64,000 bases of DNA. It comes from Sulfurospirillum sp. SCADC (GTDB lineage Bacteria > Campylobacterota > Campylobacteria > Campylobacterales > Sulfurospirillaceae). The DNA lies in NCBI RefSeq assembly GCF_000743525.1, contig NZ_JQGK01000013.1:33327-97326 (forward strand), written 5' to 3'. Numbering within the stretch: the stretch's first letter is position 1; each line of letters opens with the position of its first letter. Below, piece after piece: positions 46,011 to 55,314 of this stretch. The position numbers and the translations under genes were made by a program. The notes below the pieces were generated by a model. That model did not search any database. It was not told the DNA's origin and saw only the letters and a list, made by a program, of their open reading frames with translations.

Positions 46011-48227
46011 TTATCCTTTAGTCGTGTGTACAAAGACACCGTTAAATGCAAGAGGCGGAAAGGCAATGTAGTGCGCGCAACGCTCACAATAAATGCCATA
46101 AATGGCTTCATTGGTTTTATGCTCTCTTTGGTTCAGTGCTTCAAAACGTGCGAGCGCTTCAGCAAAACGTGCCTCTTGGTAAAGGGCAATCGCTTCATGG
46201 TGGAGCCTGAGCTCTTCTTGGAGTGCTTCGTAACTTACGTCGTAAAGGGGCTCTGCTTGTGGTGTGTCAAAATCGTGAATCTGCCACACTTCAACAGGCT
46301 CATGTTTGCCTTTAACGGTCACCAAATCCAAAAAGCGAAAGATGTAATCACCCTTGAGTTTGGCTTTGGTGAAATGTGAAATCGTAAGATGCGAATGGTA
46401 GTATTTGCACAGCGATTCAAGACGCGAGCCTAGGTTGATCGCATCGCCAATAACCGTATAGTCGCTGCGACTGCTCGTTCCCATCTCTCCGACGATGGCA
46501 ATACCCGTGTTAATCCCAATGCCGATGTCGATTATGGGGATATGCTGCGCTTCTGCCATCAACGCAATGGGGGCAAACTTGGGATTGGCTTTGAGCTTTG
46601 CGTTGAGGGAGCGTAGATAATGAAGCTGTTCAAGTGCTGCATGGACGGCTTTATCGGCGTGATCTTCCATGCTGATGGGAGCGTTCCAATACGCCATAAT
46701 CGCATCACCAATAAATTTATCGACCGTGCCACCGTTGTGAATAATCATCTGGCTCATCGGATCCATATAGGCGTTCATCAGATGAATCAGCGATTGTGCA
46801 TCGCCTGCTGCTTCTGCAATAGCGGTGAACCCTCGTATGTCAGAGAAAAAGATCGTGATCTCTTTTTCCACCCCTTGTAAAATGTCATCGTTGCTTGCGA
46901 GGATGTTATTCATAACCGCAGGGCTGACTTTACTGGCAAATTTATGTTTGATCAGCTCTTTTTGCTTGATCTCTAGAAAATAGTTGATCGCTTGTCCGAT
47001 GATAAACAGAAGGTTGATTGCGCTTAGGGGTAAAATCGTATTGAACAAAATGCCTTGGTAGATCATACTGTAGTAGTGGGTTAGAACGATGATCAGATTG
47101 AGTGCGATGAGCGCCATAAAACTGAAAAAGGCACTTGGAAGAAGCAAAATGGCAAAGGTGAGGAGGCACAAAACGATGATGCTCAAAAGATCAACCCCAC
47201 GCGTCCAGATAGGCTTGGCGATGTAGTCGTGATGCACGATGTTATCTATCGCGTTGGCATGCACCTCCACACCGGCGTAAACGCTATCAAAGGGTGTACT
47301 TCGCAGATCCAACAGTCCTGCTGCGGAGGTGCCCACAAGTGCGATTTTATCTTTTACATGTAAGGCATCAATGGTGTTGTTATAAACATCAACTGCTGAG
47401 ATGTATTCGTAGCTGTGTTGACTTCCACGGTAATTGACGATCAAGCGTCCAAAAAAATCGGTGGGGATGAGATGGTCTCCCATCTCAATCTGACGAAGCC
47501 CACTCTTGTCGTAAATGATGCGGATTTTCTTCTCTCCCAGCGCAATACGCGCCATCTCAAGGCTGAGAGAGGGGTAAAGTACGCCATCGTACTCCATCAC
47601 CAAAGGGATGCTTCGCACAATCCCATCGCTATCGGGAATCGTGTTGAAATAACCACTCGAATACGCCTGTTTTTGAACTTGTGGAGTGTTCAAAATAGCA
47701 CGATACGGTTTGATGAGTGATGAGTGCGTTGGACGATTTTGTTCGACGATGATTGCTGCGGATTTTGGGCGACCTTCTGGCTCTATGGAATCGGGTGCAA
47801 GCGCAAAAAGATAGCCCACGATAGTAGGTGTTTCTGCAATGGTTTGGGCAAAAATGGCATCGAAATTGGGCACATCGTTGGAGGGCAATCCAAGCTTAGC
47901 TAGCACTCTGTGCGGCGAACTATTATCTGCTTCGGCAAACACAACATCGAGCCCAATCATCGCCACGCCAAGGTTGCTGAGATTGTGTAAAATCGTTGCG
48001 ATTTTATCCCGACTCCACGGCCATTGACCGAGTGCTTTGAGGCTTCTTTCATCGATGTCAATGATCACAATAGTTTCATCGCCTTGTATCTCTCCACGGC
48101 TTTCTAGCATCAAATCTTTGATCTTGTGCTCAAAAGGTTGCCAAAAATGGTTAAATGAGAGATATCCTAGAATGCAGCCAGCCATGACCATAAAGGTAAA
48201 AAGAAGTTGTATGAGGCTTTTTTGCAT
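46011..48227 (-). CDS. CHASE2-domain adenylate cyclase (class III)
   Basis: A 738-residue inner-membrane receptor: one N-terminal helix, periplasmic CHASE2 sensor (about 40-330; IVIIDIDERSLKALGQWPWSRD), three helices (335-415), and a cytosolic class III cyclase. Metal Asp residues are in FSDIRGFT (about 463) and FIGDAIMAYW. The adenine-selecting Lys (TVDKFIGD) and Asp (SRSDYTVIGDA) are present, and AINLGSRLE gives the transition-state Asn and Arg. So ATP, not GTP, is the expected substrate. A C-terminal ~90-residue tail has TPR-like helices. Operon with the MBL-GAF-HD-GYP gene. Confidence 0.92.
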   Translation of the reverse strand: MQKSLIQLLFTFMVMAGCILGYLSFNHFWQPFEHKIKDLMLESRGEIQGDETIVIIDIDERSLKALGQWPWSRDKIATILHNLSNLGVAMIGLDVVFAEADNSSPHRVLAKLGLPSNDVPNFDAIFAQTIAETPTIVGYLFALAPDSIEPEGRPKSAAIIVEQNRPTHSSLIKPYRAILNTPQVQKQAYSSGYFNTIPDSDGIVRSIPLVMEYDGVLYPSLSLEMARIALGEKKIRIIYDKSGLRQIEMGDHLIPTDFFGRLIVNYRGSQHSYEYISAVDVYNNTIDALHVKDKIALVGTSAAGLLDLRSTPFDSVYAGVEVHANAIDNIVHHDYIAKPIWTRGVDLLSIIVLCLLTFAILLLPSAFFSFMALIALNLIIVLTHYYSMIYQGILFNTILPLSAINLLFIIGQAINYFLEIKQKELIKHKFASKVSPAVMNNILASNDDILQGVEKEITIFFSDIRGFTAIAEAAGDAQSLIHLMNAYMDPMSQMIIHNGGTVDKFIGDAIMAYWNAPISMEDHADKAVHAALEQLHYLRSLNAKLKANPKFAPIALMAEAQHIPIIDIGIGINTGIAIVGEMGTSSRSDYTVIGDAINLGSRLESLCKYYHSHLTISHFTKAKLKGDYIFRFLDLVTVKGKHEPVEVWQIHDFDTPQAEPLYDVSYEALQEELRLHHEAIALYQEARFAEALARFEALNQREHKTNEAIYGIYCERCAHYIAFPPLAFNGVFVHTTKG

Positions 48228-48418
48228 GGTCTAGCATGTTCCTATCATGCGTGTTCGCGCATAGAGTTTGTTGCACGTCATTGAGCGCTTTTTTGAGTGT
48301 ACTTCCTAATTTTATGAAAAGATTTCTTAAACTACTATTGACACCTCTGTTTCGCTTTACATGTAAAGATCAAACAGTCATTTTTTAGCCACAGGAGGGT
48401 ATACTTTTCCAAAAAAAA

Positions 48419-49138
48419 GTGGATATTTCAATCGCAATGATCGCACAACATACCAAAGAATTTTCCAAAAATGCCCATCGTTATGATGACCATACCGCCC
48501 TGCAACAAGAGATAGCGTGTTATTTGATTGCACACATTACTTCAACGCCTCAAACCATTTTAGATTTGGGGTGTGGGAGTGGGGCGGTTTTTAAACATAT
48601 CCCTTGGAAAATCAAACATTTTACAGGCGTGGACAGTGCGCAAGGCATGTGTGAACTCCATCCTACATGTAAAGAGGTTGAGATTCTCTGCGAAGACTTT
48701 GAATCGTCCATGCTTTTCGCTCGTTTAAGCCCACCGTTTGATCTTGTGATCTCTTCATCCGCGCTGCAATGGGCAAGCGATATTGAGGCGTTAATCGCCA
48801 ACATAAGCCTTACATGTAAAGAGGGCGCGTTTGCCATTTTTACCGATAAAACCTTTGAAGCCATTTACCATGTGAGTGGACTCTCTTCGTTCTTACCGAA
48901 TGCGCAAGCCTTGAGGGTTTTGTTTGAAAACTACTTTACATGTAAATATGAAATCAAAACGTACCGTCTCTTTTTTGACGACAGCCTCTCTGCTTTTCGC
49001 TACATCAAAAAGAGTGGTGTGAGTGGTGGAAAAAGACGTTTGAATGTGGCACAAACCAAAGCACTCATCCAAAATTATCCGCATGATTACCTTGAATTTG
49101 AAGTACTTTTTATCTGGGGCACACCTCTTAAAGCTTAA
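48419..49138 (+). CDS. BioC-like SAM-dependent methyltransferase
   Basis: A 239-residue class I methyltransferase. AdoMet motif I TILDLGCGSGAVFKHI (about residue 42), acidic motif GVDSAQGM, and LVISSSALQWASDIEALI (motif IV region), a pattern close to malonyl-ACP O-methyltransferase BioC of biotin synthesis; no other bio gene is in the window. Start uncertain: GTG at 48419 (AGGAGG lies 20 nt upstream, too far) or the ATG at 48437. Carries three palindrome copies (48810, 48936 exact; 48664 one mismatch) plus one 60 bp upstream, encoding TCKE, LTCKE and FTCKYE. Confidence 0.75.
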   Translation: MDISIAMIAQHTKEFSKNAHRYDDHTALQQEIACYLIAHITSTPQTILDLGCGSGAVFKHIPWKIKHFTGVDSAQGMCELHPTCKEVEILCEDFESSMLFARLSPPFDLVISSSALQWASDIEALIANISLTCKEGAFAIFTDKTFEAIYHVSGLSSFLPNAQALRVLFENYFTCKYEIKTYRLFFDDSLSAFRYIKKSGVSGGKRRLNVAQTKALIQNYPHDYLEFEVLFIWGTPLKA

Positions 49139-49579
49139 TTATATAAATTAGTTATTATAGTCATAATTGTAAAAAATATTTAACTATTTTTCTGACGTAA
49201 TTATAATTTGTTTTTCTAATTATAATTATTATAAAAACAAACATAAATGCCTATAGAATAGATATTTAGTTAAATAAACTTAAATAAAATAGACTACTTA
49301 TTTGCCAATTTTTTCATAAAAAGTGAAAAAATAATTTACTAAATGTCAATTAAAATTAACTTTTTATCCTCTTTTGCAAAAAAAATTTTATTTTTTTTGC
49401 AATCTTCATCGTTCGACAAATAGGGCATTTGCACCGCGTATCTTATTTTTAGGGCAATCTGTCTTTAAAAATGTAAGTTATTTATAAGATTTAACCTTTA
49501 CAATGGAGTGAGAAAGACGTACTTTCTCAGATGATTTGAACGTGCGAAACTTAAAGGCAAAAGAGAACAAGGAGACGCG
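49139..49579 (+). promoter_or_regulatory. AT-rich control region of the first molybdoenzyme operon
   Basis: 441 bp without a gene, extremely AT-rich up to about 49400. The palindrome AATTATAATT occurs at 49199-49208 and 49218-49227, 19 bp apart. TACAAT at 49499-49504 is a plausible -10, followed by a leader and the strong ribosome site AAGGAGACGCG-ATG. The second operon has a comparable AT-rich region and the same TTACAATG box. Confidence 0.5.
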
Positions 49580-51919
49580 ATGAAAGTAGAGATCTCACGA
49601 AGGAGATTTCTTCAAGGGAGTGTGGCGATGTCCATCGCCGGTGGAGTGAGTATGAGTTCCTCTTCCATGATGGCAAGTGCTGCAACCCCAGCCAAAAAAG
49701 TTGGCAATGAAGATAAAAAGATAGCAACACTCTGTGAAATGTGTGTCAATAAATGTGCGGCGATTGCGCATGTCCGCAATGGCGTCGTTGAAAAACTCGA
49801 TCCAAACCCTCTGTTTCCCAAATCACGTAATATGCTTTGCGCACGGGGAAATTCAGGCATTCAAGCCTTGTACGATCCCGATCGTCTTAAATACCCGTTG
49901 ATTCGTGATGGTGAAAAAGGAAGTGGTAAGTTTAAGCGCGTCAGTTGGGACGAAGCGTATGCTTACATTAACGAAAAACTCACCAAAATTTTGGACGAAG
50001 AGAAAGATAACCGCTCCACCGTCGCTTTTTGTGCAGGCGAAGGTATGGCTGAACACACCTTTAAAAGCTTCTTTACGATGTTTGGCTCTTCGCATTTTCT
50101 CAACCATGCGAGTTTATGTCTAGCAACCACCGTTTCAGGCTATTCTCTGACCATTGGAGGCTATGGCATTGCCGATTTGGACAATGCCAAATACGTCATT
50201 ATGGCAGGCGCCAATCGTGCGGAAGCGATTGTAACGCCTGATACGATGGACATGTTTAAACGCACCAACGGACGAGGAGCAAAACTGATCACCGTCGATC
50301 CTCGTTTCACCAACACTGCCGCGAAAAGTGATAAATGGCTCGCCATTAATGTAGGAACGGATTTGGCGTTTGTACTGGCACTGACGTATGTTGTCATCAA
50401 AGAAGAGCGTTACAACAAGGCATTTGTGGAAAATTATTTCAATGGCTTTGAAGAGTATAAAAACCATATTTTAAACAACAACTACACGCCAGAGTGGGCG
50501 GAGAAAATCACAGGCATTAAAGCCAAAGATATTTATGAAGTGGCGCGTGATTTTATGGCGCATGCCCCACAAGCGATTTATTACCAAGGCAGACGTACGA
50601 CTTGGTCTAAAAATGATTTCCAACTCAGACGCGCTCAAGCGATTTTCTCAGCTCTGGGTGGGGGCATTGATGTCAAAGGTGGCATCTGTTTTGGTAAAAG
50701 CTTGCCACTGGTTGAACATGACGCGGTTGCACCTATGTACGCCCAAGCCAAACCTCGCATTGAAAAAGATGAAGCAGCGGTTGTGGGCGGTTCTGGTTCA
50801 TGGGTCGCATTTCGCAATATGGTCTTGGAAAACCGAAGTCCGTATCCGATTCGAGCCCTCTTTAACTACAAACACAACCCTATGCAAAATATGCCGAACA
50901 ATGCTAAAACAGCAGAGTTTTTGAAAAAATTAGACCTTGTCGTCACGATTGACACGATGCCAAGCGATACCGTGATGCTCAGCGACGTGATTTTACCCGA
51001 GTGTACCTACTTAGAGCGAACCGATCCTGTCGTTTCATATGGTGGCATTGAGCCTTCCATCGCGCAACGCAACAAAGCGATTGATCCGATGTTTGAGAGT
51101 AAACCTGTGATGGAAATCATGCGAGGGCTGAGCGCAAAACTTACCAAACCGCTGTTTGAAATTACCAAAAAGTACGACGAAGATGTTCAATCAGCAATTG
51201 AAGATGATGACGAAGAGACTGTCTACGCAGAGTTTGATCTGACCAAACCGTTTGCGCACGATCAAGCAGAGCTCAATGTTAATGCCGTTGCCAAGTACGA
51301 AGGTGCTGCTGATATACTTAAAGAAAAAGGTGTTTTCTACCCCAATATGAATGAGTATTTCAAAAAAGTGGGCGTGAATGACTATGAGTATTATCCTGAG
51401 CATAAACGCGCCTACTCGGTACGCAACATGAAATTCAATACCCCATCAGGCAAAATTGAGTGCTCCGTTCCGGCTCTTGCTAAAAAGGGAATCGATGCGA
51501 TGCCTGTTTGGAGAAGTGAATACGAGATGGCAATCCCCGCAGGTAAATTTCGCTTTATCACCGGTCGTCACGCACAATTTACCCAATCAGGCACCTCCAA
51601 TAACCGTCTGCTTCTCAATCTTGTACCTCAAAACTACGCGTGGATCAATAAACGTGTGGCTGAAAAACTGGGCATTACGTTTGGTGATAAGCTTGAAGTT
51701 TCTAGCAAAATAGGCAAAACAACGATTAAAGCATATCCGACAGAGAAAATTGGACCCGATACCCTCTTTTTTGTACACGGGTTTGGGGTTTACTCAAAGG
51801 CGTTGAGTCTTGGGTACAACAATGGTGGTAATGATGCTGCTATTATTGAAGACGGCATTGAGCCGATGCACGGATCATCCTGTCTTCACGACACCATCGT
51901 AGAAATTAGAAAGGTTTAA
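49580..51919 (+). CDS. PsrA/PhsA-type molybdopterin oxidoreductase, catalytic subunit (copy 1)
   Basis: A 779-residue periplasmic molybdoenzyme. Twin-arginine signal SRRRFLQG (residues 6-13); N-terminal [4Fe-4S] site C-x2-C-x3-C (CEMCVNKC, about 51) with the fourth Cys in NMLCARG; a Cys in HASLCLATT (about 178) at the place of the molybdenum ligand; ending in a beta-barrel MGD-binding domain (FITGRHAQFTQSGTSNN). Family members reduce polysulfide, thiosulfate or other sulfur (or As) compounds. The downstream B, C and rhodanese genes support sulfur respiration; the exact substrate is not proven. Confidence 0.88.
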   Translation: MKVEISRRRFLQGSVAMSIAGGVSMSSSSMMASAATPAKKVGNEDKKIATLCEMCVNKCAAIAHVRNGVVEKLDPNPLFPKSRNMLCARGNSGIQALYDPDRLKYPLIRDGEKGSGKFKRVSWDEAYAYINEKLTKILDEEKDNRSTVAFCAGEGMAEHTFKSFFTMFGSSHFLNHASLCLATTVSGYSLTIGGYGIADLDNAKYVIMAGANRAEAIVTPDTMDMFKRTNGRGAKLITVDPRFTNTAAKSDKWLAINVGTDLAFVLALTYVVIKEERYNKAFVENYFNGFEEYKNHILNNNYTPEWAEKITGIKAKDIYEVARDFMAHAPQAIYYQGRRTTWSKNDFQLRRAQAIFSALGGGIDVKGGICFGKSLPLVEHDAVAPMYAQAKPRIEKDEAAVVGGSGSWVAFRNMVLENRSPYPIRALFNYKHNPMQNMPNNAKTAEFLKKLDLVVTIDTMPSDTVMLSDVILPECTYLERTDPVVSYGGIEPSIAQRNKAIDPMFESKPVMEIMRGLSAKLTKPLFEITKKYDEDVQSAIEDDDEETVYAEFDLTKPFAHDQAELNVNAVAKYEGAADILKEKGVFYPNMNEYFKKVGVNDYEYYPEHKRAYSVRNMKFNTPSGKIECSVPALAKKGIDAMPVWRSEYEMAIPAGKFRFITGRHAQFTQSGTSNNRLLLNLVPQNYAWINKRVAEKLGITFGDKLEVSSKIGKTTIKAYPTEKIGPDTLFFVHGFGVYSKALSLGYNNGGNDAAIIEDGIEPMHGSSCLHDTIVEIRKV

Positions 51920-51921
51920 TC

Positions 51922-52485
51922 ATGGCACGTTATGGAATGGCACTCAACTACAAAAATTGTATTAATTGTAGAGCATGTGAAAGTGCATGTAAAGAAGAAA
52001 ATGGCGTTTTACTTTTACCCGATCATTACCGTATTTGGGTCGGCGTTAAAGAGGCGGAGGGGCAATTCCCGAACATCTCTATTGCGTCACAAACCTATCA
52101 TCCAAGCCAATGTCAGCATTGCGATAATGCGCCCTGCCAACAAGTGTGCCCGACCAATGCGACCTATTATGGCGAAGGGGGTATGGTGATGGTTGATCCG
52201 ACGAAATGTATCTTGTGTACTTACTGTATCAACGCCTGTCCGTATGATGCGCGTTATGTCGATAATCGAACCAATACGGTTGATAAATGTACCTTCTGTT
52301 CAGATACGAGACTGGCTAATGGTGAAACAACCACAGCATGTCAAGCAACCTGCCCAACAAAAGTGCGGGTATTTGGTGATTTGGATGATCCAAACAGCGA
52401 GATTTCTCTATTGCTTGCTAACAAAGAGTACCGTCAAGTGAAAGAGCACTTGGGTACGAAACCAAAACTATTTTATATCTTGTAG
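51922..52485 (+). CDS. 4Fe-4S ferredoxin subunit, PsrB-type (copy 1)
   Basis: A 187-residue electron-transfer subunit with four [4Fe-4S] clusters: CINCRACESACKEENG, CQHCDNAPCQQVC, CILCTYCINACPYDA and CTFC with ACQATCPTKVRVFGD. No signal peptide, so it is co-exported with the Tat-signal catalytic subunit. It links the membrane anchor to the molybdoenzyme. Starts 2 nt after the catalytic gene stop; the anchor gene follows 6 nt later. Confidence 0.95.
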   Translation: MARYGMALNYKNCINCRACESACKEENGVLLLPDHYRIWVGVKEAEGQFPNISIASQTYHPSQCQHCDNAPCQQVCPTNATYYGEGGMVMVDPTKCILCTYCINACPYDARYVDNRTNTVDKCTFCSDTRLANGETTTACQATCPTKVRVFGDLDDPNSEISLLLANKEYRQVKEHLGTKPKLFYIL

Positions 52486-52491
52486 GAGTTT

Positions 52492-53661
52492 ATGATGCAA
52501 ACACTCTCTTTGAAAAAACTCTTTAATTTTGAAAAAACACCGCTTAATGTGGTGATGGCAGTGACAACCGTAGCCCTTTTAGCAGCGTTTATGGCAGGGG
52601 CGGTTGCGTACATCTTGCACGGACACCATGTTTACAATGTCACGAGGCAACATCCGTGGGGGTTGCTCATCGCGATGTACGTCTTTTTTGTTGTATCTAG
52701 CACAGGACTTTGTATTATCTCCTCTATCGGGCATGTGTTTGGTATTCCTGAGTTTCAACAAATCGGTAAGCGCGCCATTGCGGGTGCGATTATTACGATC
52801 AGCTCGGGTTTTGCGGTCATTGGTTTGGAAATCGGTCATCCGATGACGATGCTCATTTACAATGTCCTTACCCCCGGTTTGACGTCGGCTATTTGGTGGA
52901 TGGGCACGCTTTATGGACTCTATCTGACCTTTATCTGTTTAGAGTTTTTCTTTCTCGCGATTAAAGTCAATCACACGTTTTCTAAACTCTTTGGTATTTG
53001 TGGTCTTTTGGTGGGGCTTGCCGCACACTCGAATCTTGGCGCTGTTTTTGGCTTTTTGGTTTCACGTCCTTCTGCCAATGGTGTTTTTTACCCTGTTTAT
53101 TTCATTCTCTCGGCGATGATCACAGGGTGTTATTTGATCTTTTTAATGTATGGATTTCGTTATAAAATGAATTTTCCTGAAAAAGTATCTGTGATGCTTG
53201 TGAAACTTTCAAAAATTTTAGGCATGCTTTTAGCCGTGCTGATCTTTTTTGAAGCATGGAAAATTATCACGGCGTTGTATGGTGATATGCCAGAGCGCGC
53301 TGAAACGATTTTGCATGCGGTCAAACATCCCAATTTTTGGTTTGGAGAGTTGATCTTAGGTATGTTGATTCCCTTTACGATTATTTTACTCAGCAACGCT
53401 AAAGCCATTAAAGCAACTGTTTATGCTTCTATTTCAGGTATGGTGGGCATTTTCTTTATGCGCTATGACTTGGTGCATGACACATTGCTCTATCCGATGA
53501 CAACGCTCAAACGCTCCGAATACCAAGTTGCTCCTACTTTTGTAGAGTATTTTCCCTCAGCAGCTGAGTTTGCCATAGGGTTTGGCGGTATAGGCTTGGC
53601 GCTGTTTTTGTATTATGTTGCCGATAAGGTCTTTAATTTAGATGAAACCACTCAGCATTAA
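52492..53661 (+). CDS. NrfD/PsrC-type membrane anchor (copy 1)
   Basis: A 389-residue inner-membrane quinol-interacting subunit with about ten helices. Family mark is the RQHPWGLLIAMYVFFVVSSTG segment after helix 1. Oxidises menaquinol and passes electrons to the ferredoxin subunit. Two tandem ATG at 52492/52495, ribosome site AGGAG. The rhodanese lipoprotein follows 19 nt after its stop. Longer than Wolinella PsrC. Confidence 0.9.
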   Translation: MMQTLSLKKLFNFEKTPLNVVMAVTTVALLAAFMAGAVAYILHGHHVYNVTRQHPWGLLIAMYVFFVVSSTGLCIISSIGHVFGIPEFQQIGKRAIAGAIITISSGFAVIGLEIGHPMTMLIYNVLTPGLTSAIWWMGTLYGLYLTFICLEFFFLAIKVNHTFSKLFGICGLLVGLAAHSNLGAVFGFLVSRPSANGVFYPVYFILSAMITGCYLIFLMYGFRYKMNFPEKVSVMLVKLSKILGMLLAVLIFFEAWKIITALYGDMPERAETILHAVKHPNFWFGELILGMLIPFTIILLSNAKAIKATVYASISGMVGIFFMRYDLVHDTLLYPMTTLKRSEYQVAPTFVEYFPSAAEFAIGFGGIGLALFLYYVADKVFNLDETTQH

Positions 53662-53680
53662 CCCCCAAAGGAGAGAGAAA

Positions 53681-54895
53681 ATGAGACTAAGAGTATTAGC
53701 AAGTAGCCTGATCGTAGCAGGACTTTTGCTAGGAGGCTGCACTACCCAACCTGAAGCAACAGGAAGTACACCGAGTGCTAAAGTGTTGAATGAACCCACC
53801 TTACATGTAAAAGGATTGATGGAGAAATTTAAACTAGAGAATGTCGATTACACCTATGTTAAGACAGCTATTGGTAATGGAACCCGAAGTGGCGCTAAAG
53901 CCCTTTTGATTGATGCACGCCCTAACCCAAAATACCTTGGTGGAACGATTCCCTCCAGTTTGAATATTCCTGATACCCAAATTGATAAATATATCGGTCA
54001 ACTGGATAAAGTGGCTAAAGATAAAGAGATTATCGTCTTCTGTGGTGGATGGGATTGTGAAAAAAGCCCTATCGTAGCAGGACACCTTAAAAGTAAAGGC
54101 TTTACCAATGTAAAACTCTACCAAGCCGGTGAACCTGAATGGGCAACTAAAAACTACCTAGAAATTGGAACACCCGTCGTTGAGAGTGCCTTTAAAAAGA
54201 ATAGTGCCCTCTTGATTGATGCACGACCTTACGCTAAAACATTGCAAGAGTCGATTCCAGGTGCCCTTTATCTGAATGATGAAGAACTGCCTGTATTGAT
54301 GGGACGTTTCCCTGCTGATAAAACTACACCGATTATCACCTTTTGTGCAGGATACGAATGCCATAAATCCCATGTGGTTGCCAATAAACTTTTAGAACTA
54401 GGTTACACTAAAGTCAGTGTCTACGCAGGAGGACTCCCTGCTTGGAAAGAAGCAAAACTTCAAACCACCGCAGGCGCTAAAAAAGTAGAAGTAGCCCCTA
54501 CCCCTAAAAAAGATACCTTCGTTGAAGGCATTAAACTAGGCGAAGATGAAGGAACGGTAGATGGTGAATGGTATAAAGCACTCATCGTAAGCGATAAAAT
54601 TCCTGCTAATGTGGCTGTGATTGATGTAAGAAGTGCCACAGAATATGCGAATGGACACATTAAAGGGGCTATCAATATCGAAGCAGGAAAACTCAGTGCC
54701 ACAGAATTTGCAGCTAAACTTCCAAAAGGTAAAGTGTCTATCATTAACTGTGCCACAGGAGGACGCGCAATGGAAGCCCATATGAAACTTAAAGATGCCA
54801 AAGTCGATGTAAGTAAGATCTTCTACTTTGATGCCAATATCAAATGTGATAAGAGCAGTCAATGTGAGATTAAGGTCAACGAACCTTTAGGTTAG
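53681..54895 (+). CDS. Triple-rhodanese lipoprotein (copy 1)
   Basis: A 404-residue lipoprotein (signal SSLIVAGLLLGGC, lipidated Cys about 20) with three rhodanese domains. Active-site loops: domain 1 FCGGWDCEKS (about 125), domain 2 FCAGYECHKS (about 230), domain 3 NCATGGR (about 365), the last being the classic CxxGxR. It probably binds and delivers sulfane sulfur to the neighbouring reductase, as Sud does in Wolinella (inference). The ATG at 53681 is chosen for AAAGGAGAG and the signal peptide. TTACATGTAA (53801-53810) encodes LHVK. Confidence 0.9.
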   Translation: MRLRVLASSLIVAGLLLGGCTTQPEATGSTPSAKVLNEPTLHVKGLMEKFKLENVDYTYVKTAIGNGTRSGAKALLIDARPNPKYLGGTIPSSLNIPDTQIDKYIGQLDKVAKDKEIIVFCGGWDCEKSPIVAGHLKSKGFTNVKLYQAGEPEWATKNYLEIGTPVVESAFKKNSALLIDARPYAKTLQESIPGALYLNDEELPVLMGRFPADKTTPIITFCAGYECHKSHVVANKLLELGYTKVSVYAGGLPAWKEAKLQTTAGAKKVEVAPTPKKDTFVEGIKLGEDEGTVDGEWYKALIVSDKIPANVAVIDVRSATEYANGHIKGAINIEAGKLSATEFAAKLPKGKVSIINCATGGRAMEAHMKLKDAKVDVSKIFYFDANIKCDKSSQCEIKVNEPLG

Positions 54896-54962
54896 GCTTT
54901 ACATGTAAAGCTGCGATCAGAGATACAACATGCTGATCGCTTAGAATATAAAGAAGTAAAAC

Positions 54963-55283
54963 ATGGTAAAATTAACACATGGATTTTTCGCCTTGTGTAT
55001 GGCACTCGGCTGTTGTTTAACACCCAGTTTAGCCGATACGACGATGGGCGCGGATATTTTTAAAAAAGAGATGCGTACGATTTGTGGTTTTAGTGGCAAT
55101 GTGATGGCAAAAAAGCATACGCAAAAAGAGTGGCAGCACCTGTATGAAGCAAAAACGCTTCAAGAAGCACTGATCTCTTTTTGTCCTAATGCAAAGCCCT
55201 TGACCGAGGCTTCCTTAAAACATCTGTACGATTTTCTCTATCATTTTGCGAGCGATAGTGGCAATACGGCTTTGTGTTATTGA
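54963..55283 (+). CDS. Small exported cysteine-containing protein
   Basis: A 106-residue protein with a signal peptide (FFALCMALGCCLTPSLADT). The mature part reads ICGFSGNVMAKKHTQKEWQHLYEAKTL and resembles the layout of small cytochromes c around Met/His, but has no CxxCH haem site. Two or three Cys remain. Not recognised; its place between the two sulfur operons suggests a periplasmic partner. Weak ribosome site (AAGAAG). TTACATGTAA (54899-54908) and a TAGAAT box (54942) lie upstream. Confidence 0.65.
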   Translation: MVKLTHGFFALCMALGCCLTPSLADTTMGADIFKKEMRTICGFSGNVMAKKHTQKEWQHLYEAKTLQEALISFCPNAKPLTEASLKHLYDFLYHFASDSGNTALCY

Positions 55284-55314
55284 TGGATTTAGAACTGTTT
55301 AAATAGGGATGGGA

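Noticed and set aside
48393..48405. AGGAGG followed by TATACT before the BioC-like gene as one clear signal
   Set aside because: The two overlap in role: if TATACT is the -10, the AGGAGG is upstream of the transcript; if AGGAGG is the ribosome site, it is 20 nt from GTG. The start is therefore left open.
51920..52485. Reading the first molybdoenzyme operon as respiratory arsenate reductase
   Set aside because: The order A-B-C with a full NrfD anchor and a rhodanese lipoprotein fits sulfur reductases better, and no arsenic gene is nearby; not excluded without phylogeny.
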